From positions 1-44,939 of the forward strand of contig SCQM01000056.1 of NCBI GenBank assembly GCA_004298555.1: a stretch of DNA of 44,939 nt, in the 5' to 3' direction. Positions 42,088-44,939 of this stretch are shown in pieces (positions within the stretch are counted from its first letter, which is position 1; the number at the start of each line of letters is the position of its first letter). The translations under genes were made by a program, and so were the position numbers. This stretch comes from Actinomycetota bacterium. Lineage in GTDB: Bacteria; Actinomycetota; Acidimicrobiia; Acidimicrobiales; Acidimicrobiaceae. The notes below the pieces were generated by a model. It had not been told where the DNA came from. It ran no database searches and saw only the letters and a list, made by a program, of their open reading frames with translations.

Positions 42088-44202
42088 CTAGGCCTTTTTC
42101 GAATTCTCCTTACCACGGAGCAACAAACGAAAATCACGGGCCTTTTCTGCGGCAACGATCGCGCTTATCACGTCCCCTTCGTGGATCTCAGTTGAACCCT
42201 GTACACGGCTCCGTACCCCTTCATGCTGAACCCATACGAGTGCGCACCCGGATGGAAGGCCAGCATCGCGGACCATGTGACCAGCGACAGAAGCACCCTC
42301 GCCAACACGAGCTTCAATAGCGAGAGCATGGGAAGTTATGTTATAGGCATAACCGGATCTTGAATCAAGGACCTTGTTATAGCCCCTGACAAGGTCACTG
42401 GCAGACAGCACTCCCACTACTTGCCTGTCGTCATCTACAACCGGAACCCAAGCCAATCCCGATTGTAAGAAGATTTCAAGACCAACGTCGAGCTTTGCCG
42501 AGACCGGCATGGGTGCGGTTACCGATTCGACTGCCCCATCAATCTCAGCATTGGGATTCGATGAGACGAACTGCTCCAGGTGGCTGGTGCTTACGACACC
42601 CACGTATGTCCCCTGGGCATCCGATACCACCGGGGCGCCCGGCAGAGCGGCCGCCCTAAGGCCTTCTAGAGCCTCGGCAGCTGGGGTATGACTTTTAATA
42701 GTCAGCACGGCCGGGCGTGCAATGTCTGCAACTTTCATTGTCGTAAGCAAAGGCAGCCCGAAGGTTAGGCGCCTCGCAGGAGAATCCGCTTTCGTACGAA
42801 GCTGCGACCGGTAAATGGAGTCATCCGAACGGCCAACGATAAGCCAGGCTATGGCTACAGCTACCATCGCCGGCGCAAGCAGGCTCATGTTGCCGGTCAT
42901 CTCGCCAACCATAAGCATCACTGCGATGGGGGCGCGGGAAATTGCGCCAAAAACAGCCATCATCCCAACTACGACGAAAGCGGCAGGATCGTGGCCGATC
43001 CCAGGGGCCCAAGGCTGAAGCAGATGCCACAGCGCAAGACCGGTAAACGAGCCAATTACCATACCGGGCCCAAATACTCCGCCCGATCCACCGCTTCCAA
43101 TGGAGAACGAGGTGGCCGCGATGCGGGCAAATGGTAGCAGCAGGAGAATATAGAGCGGCAGGTGATCCAGCTGAGCAGACATTCCCATCTGCACCCATCC
43201 ATATCCTGTACCAAGGACCTCGGGAAGCCACAGCGCGATCAGTCCGGTCAAAATTGCGCCAACCGCTGGCCGAAGCTTGCGCGTGAAGGGAAGCTTTTGC
43301 GCCAGAGCTACGGCACAGTAGAAGGAACGCGAGTATACGAGACCCATGCCACCGGCCACCACACCGAGCACAGCAAACCAAACAAGCTGCATCGGATGGG
43401 TGAAATTATAACCACCATGGATGACGAATAGAGGCTGATAGCCATAGACTGCTCCGAAAATTGCATAGGCAATTATCGATGCCAATAATCCCGGAAGAAG
43501 AGCTTCGAACTCGAAGTCGTCTCTATAGACGATGTCGGCAGCAAGCAAAGCACCGCCAAGTGGAGCACTGAATATGGCGCCAATACCGGAGCCGATCCCA
43601 ACCGAAACTGCAATTCGGCCATCCTCGGGCGAAAGATCAAGGAAGCGGGCCATCAGTGACCCGAAGCCTGCACTGATCTGAGCCGTTGGCCCTTCGCGCC
43701 CGCCGGAACCGCCGGAGCCAATCATAACTGCAGACGCGATAATCTTCACAACCACAGCTCGAAGCCGGATTCCCCGGGGATTGTGGTGAATTGCATCGAT
43801 AGCAGCATCGGTGCCGTGACCCTCTGCTTCCGGCGCCCAAGTGAAGACAATGAATCCGGAGATCAGCCCACCCAGTATCACCACCAATGGGATTGCCCAT
43901 GCGCGTATATAGGTCGCCGATCCTAAACTGTTTCCTTCTCCCGCAGGTGTTGGAACCTGGTATCCGGCCAAGAATGCAAGAAAGAAGTGGGTAGCTAGAG
44001 TGAGCGCCTCATAGAAGACCACTGCCCCGAGTCCAGCTATGACGCCTATCACTGAGGCGAGTATGAACCATTTGGGCATAAATGACATAGATTTGATCCG
44101 GGTTGCTGCGCTCGTCCTCAGGTTTTGCCAGCGGGAACGCCCACCATGCCGATCTTGCGGCGGACTTGAATGAAACGAGGAGTTCTCCATTGACACATTC
44201 AT
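42088..44202 (-). CDS. ClC-family chloride channel/transporter with CBS and RCK_C domains
   Basis: About 704 residues. A membrane core of some ten or more helices carries the ClC selectivity motifs GSGGSGGREGP, whose Glu is the gating/proton residue of antiporters, and GSGGSGGVFGPG. After the core, two CBS motifs follow (VADIARPAVLTIKSHTPAAE and VGVLSASDLVRG as anchors). A C-terminal domain of about 75 residues (IEARVGEGASVAGHMVRDAG through GDVISAIV) looks like a TrkA-C/RCK_C ligand-binding module. This suggests regulation by nucleotides plus a second ligand. The ATG at 44202 is preferred over a frame reaching 44280; another ATG lies at 44190. It is divergent from the MarR gene. Confidence 0.92.
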   Translation of the reverse strand: MNVSMENSSFHSSPPQDRHGGRSRWQNLRTSAATRIKSMSFMPKWFILASVIGVIAGLGAVVFYEALTLATHFFLAFLAGYQVPTPAGEGNSLGSATYIRAWAIPLVVILGGLISGFIVFTWAPEAEGHGTDAAIDAIHHNPRGIRLRAVVVKIIASAVMIGSGGSGGREGPTAQISAGFGSLMARFLDLSPEDGRIAVSVGIGSGIGAIFSAPLGGALLAADIVYRDDFEFEALLPGLLASIIAYAIFGAVYGYQPLFVIHGGYNFTHPMQLVWFAVLGVVAGGMGLVYSRSFYCAVALAQKLPFTRKLRPAVGAILTGLIALWLPEVLGTGYGWVQMGMSAQLDHLPLYILLLLPFARIAATSFSIGSGGSGGVFGPGMVIGSFTGLALWHLLQPWAPGIGHDPAAFVVVGMMAVFGAISRAPIAVMLMVGEMTGNMSLLAPAMVAVAIAWLIVGRSDDSIYRSQLRTKADSPARRLTFGLPLLTTMKVADIARPAVLTIKSHTPAAEALEGLRAAALPGAPVVSDAQGTYVGVVSTSHLEQFVSSNPNAEIDGAVESVTAPMPVSAKLDVGLEIFLQSGLAWVPVVDDDRQVVGVLSASDLVRGYNKVLDSRSGYAYNITSHALAIEARVGEGASVAGHMVRDAGLPSGCALVWVQHEGVRSRVQGSTEIHEGDVISAIVAAEKARDFRLLLRGKENSKKA

Positions 44203-44403
44203 CGTTCGGCTACGATCTCGCTCCAATAACCGCGCCGCGCCAAAGGCAAAGTAATAATGATGCCGCCCCTCGGACTGCACCCACAGTATTTTGTCGATTC
44301 GGGAACAGACAGATTCTTGGAAGGCTGCACGCCGCTAGTCATCACTCTTCCTTCTCCTCAAGGAACCACCCGTTAGAAATCTGGCAGAAGAGGTAAAAAA
44401 TAG

Positions 44404-44432
44404 ATTGCATAAGGCAATTATAGGCATATACA
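44404..44432 (+). promoter_or_regulatory. Promoter and possible operator of the MarR gene
   Basis: TTGCAT (44405-44410) and TATACA (44427-44432) have a 16-base spacer. The -35 lies in ATTGC-ATAAG-GCAAT (44404-44418), perfect 5-base arms that could be a MarR operator. The start would fall within a few bases of the ATG, implying a short-leader or leaderless mRNA. Confidence 0.42.
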
Positions 44433-44436
44433 ATTA

Positions 44437-44939
44437 ATGTTGATGCCAGATAATAAAGTTCAGGAGAAATCGGCAAAGGACGACGAGCTGATTGATGCGG
44501 TGCTTGGGGCCAGCCGTGCACTCGTGGCAGTTGCGGCGCGGTCGCTTGGCGACCTAGCCGAGGAGGTCACCCTGGCCCAGTATCGCGTGCTAGTCGAACT
44601 TGCTGCGCGGGGCTCTCAGAACGTAGCTGATTTGGCAGCCATGCTGGGAGTTGGCCCTTCGACTGCCACTAGGATGTGCGACCGCCTGGTGAGAAAAGGA
44701 CTGGTCTCGCGTCGGCGGTCAACCACGGACCGGCGGCTGGTCCGGGTTTCTCTGGCACCTTCTGGGCGCAACCTTGTGATCCAGGTGATCCGCAAAAGAC
44801 GGCTGGAACTTGCAGCAATTTTGGCACGGCTGCCTCTCGAAGACAGAAGGCCTGTGCTTTCCGCTCTTAGAGCATTTTCAGCTGCAGCGGGTGAGGTCCC
44901 AGAGCAGGAGTGGTCGCTTGGTTGGCGCCTAGACAGTGA
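44437..44939 (+). CDS. MarR-family transcriptional regulator, 3' end cut by window edge
   Basis: About 167 residues are visible and the frame is still open at the edge. The winged-helix core is clear: TLAQYRVLVELAARGSQNVA, then DLAAMLGVGPSTATRMCDRL (recognition helix), and the wing RKGLVSRRRSTTDRRLVRVS with the conserved Asp-Arg-Arg. Dimerisation helices flank it. The ATG at 44437 or 44443 has no ribosome binding site. It is divergent from the ClC gene across about 230 bases and may control it, itself, or both. The ligand is unknown. Confidence 0.88.
   Translation, partial: MLMPDNKVQEKSAKDDELIDAVLGASRALVAVAARSLGDLAEEVTLAQYRVLVELAARGSQNVADLAAMLGVGPSTATRMCDRLVRKGLVSRRRSTTDRRLVRVSLAPSGRNLVIQVIRKRRLELAAILARLPLEDRRPVLSALRAFSAAAGEVPEQEWSLGWRLDS

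Noticed and set aside
42012-42320. 102-codon plus-strand frame
   Set aside because: Largely antisense to the end of the ClC gene and without supporting features.
1-44939. tRNA, rRNA or CRISPR arrays
   Set aside because: Intergenic stretches were read for cloverleaf ends, rRNA-like blocks and regularly spaced repeats; none was found by eye, though a covariance search would be more sensitive.

Overview
The window most resembles a chromosomal stretch from an actinobacterial-lineage organism. Four things point that way: perfect LexA boxes of the Gram-positive type (CGAACATATGTTCG), an ImuA'-ImuB-DnaE2 mutagenesis set, a homodimeric AceE-type pyruvate dehydrogenase E1, and SufU-type Fe-S assembly. 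The mixed base composition would suit a deep branch such as Acidimicrobiia. That placement is inference, since there is no rRNA or other phylogenetic marker here. No tRNA, rRNA, CRISPR array, complete insertion sequence or phage gene was found.

Layout. (1) 1-4.4 kb: a 3-isopropylmalate dehydratase/homoaconitase-type large subunit (minus strand, cut by the left edge), a TetR regulator, about 1.1 kb with no recognisable gene, and a RidA-like protein that lacks the signature arginine. (2) 4.9-13.3 kb: a complete respiratory nitrate reductase operon, narG-narH-narJ-narI, whose genes overlap by 1-4 bases. It is followed by a ten-helix TDT/SLAC1-type anion carrier where a NarK would often sit. A good promoter with several inverted repeats and a roughly 350-base leader precede it. 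(3) 13.35-23.3 kb, all minus strand: dnaE2 at one end and imuA'-imuB at the other, each behind an identical LexA box. Between them lies an unrelated, tightly overlapped drug-efflux-type operon (ABC permease, two ATPases, TetR, AhpD-like protein). (4) 23.4-31.7 kb: an anchored secreted protein of unknown function, then a minus-strand run of rnhA, an SDR, an aldo/keto reductase, lspA, a small membrane protein and a 1232-residue full-length ABC exporter made of two fused half-transporters. (5) 31.9-39.3 kb: aceE, an HhH-GPD protein, thiE, an alpha/beta-hydrolase-fold protein with Asp in the nucleophile elbow, an acyl-CoA dehydrogenase, a metallo-beta-lactamase-fold hydrolase and a nitroreductase. 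(6) 39.4-44.9 kb: sufC-sufS-sufU without sufB or sufD beside them, a ClC transporter carrying CBS and RCK_C domains, and a divergent MarR regulator cut by the right edge.

Working together: NarGHI would take electrons from quinol to nitrate at the membrane, NarJ would mature NarG, and the TDT carrier could move nitrate or nitrite. DNA damage should release LexA from both boxes, so that ImuA', ImuB and DnaE2 are made together despite the 4.4 kb between them. The matching promoter geometry, with transcripts apparently starting at or close to the start codon, supports one regulon. The most interesting points are this split SOS unit, ImuB's candidate clamp-binding motifs, the nar promoter/leader with its TDT partner, the asymmetric fused ABC exporter, and several short ORFs with unusually strong ribosome binding sites ahead of regulated genes.
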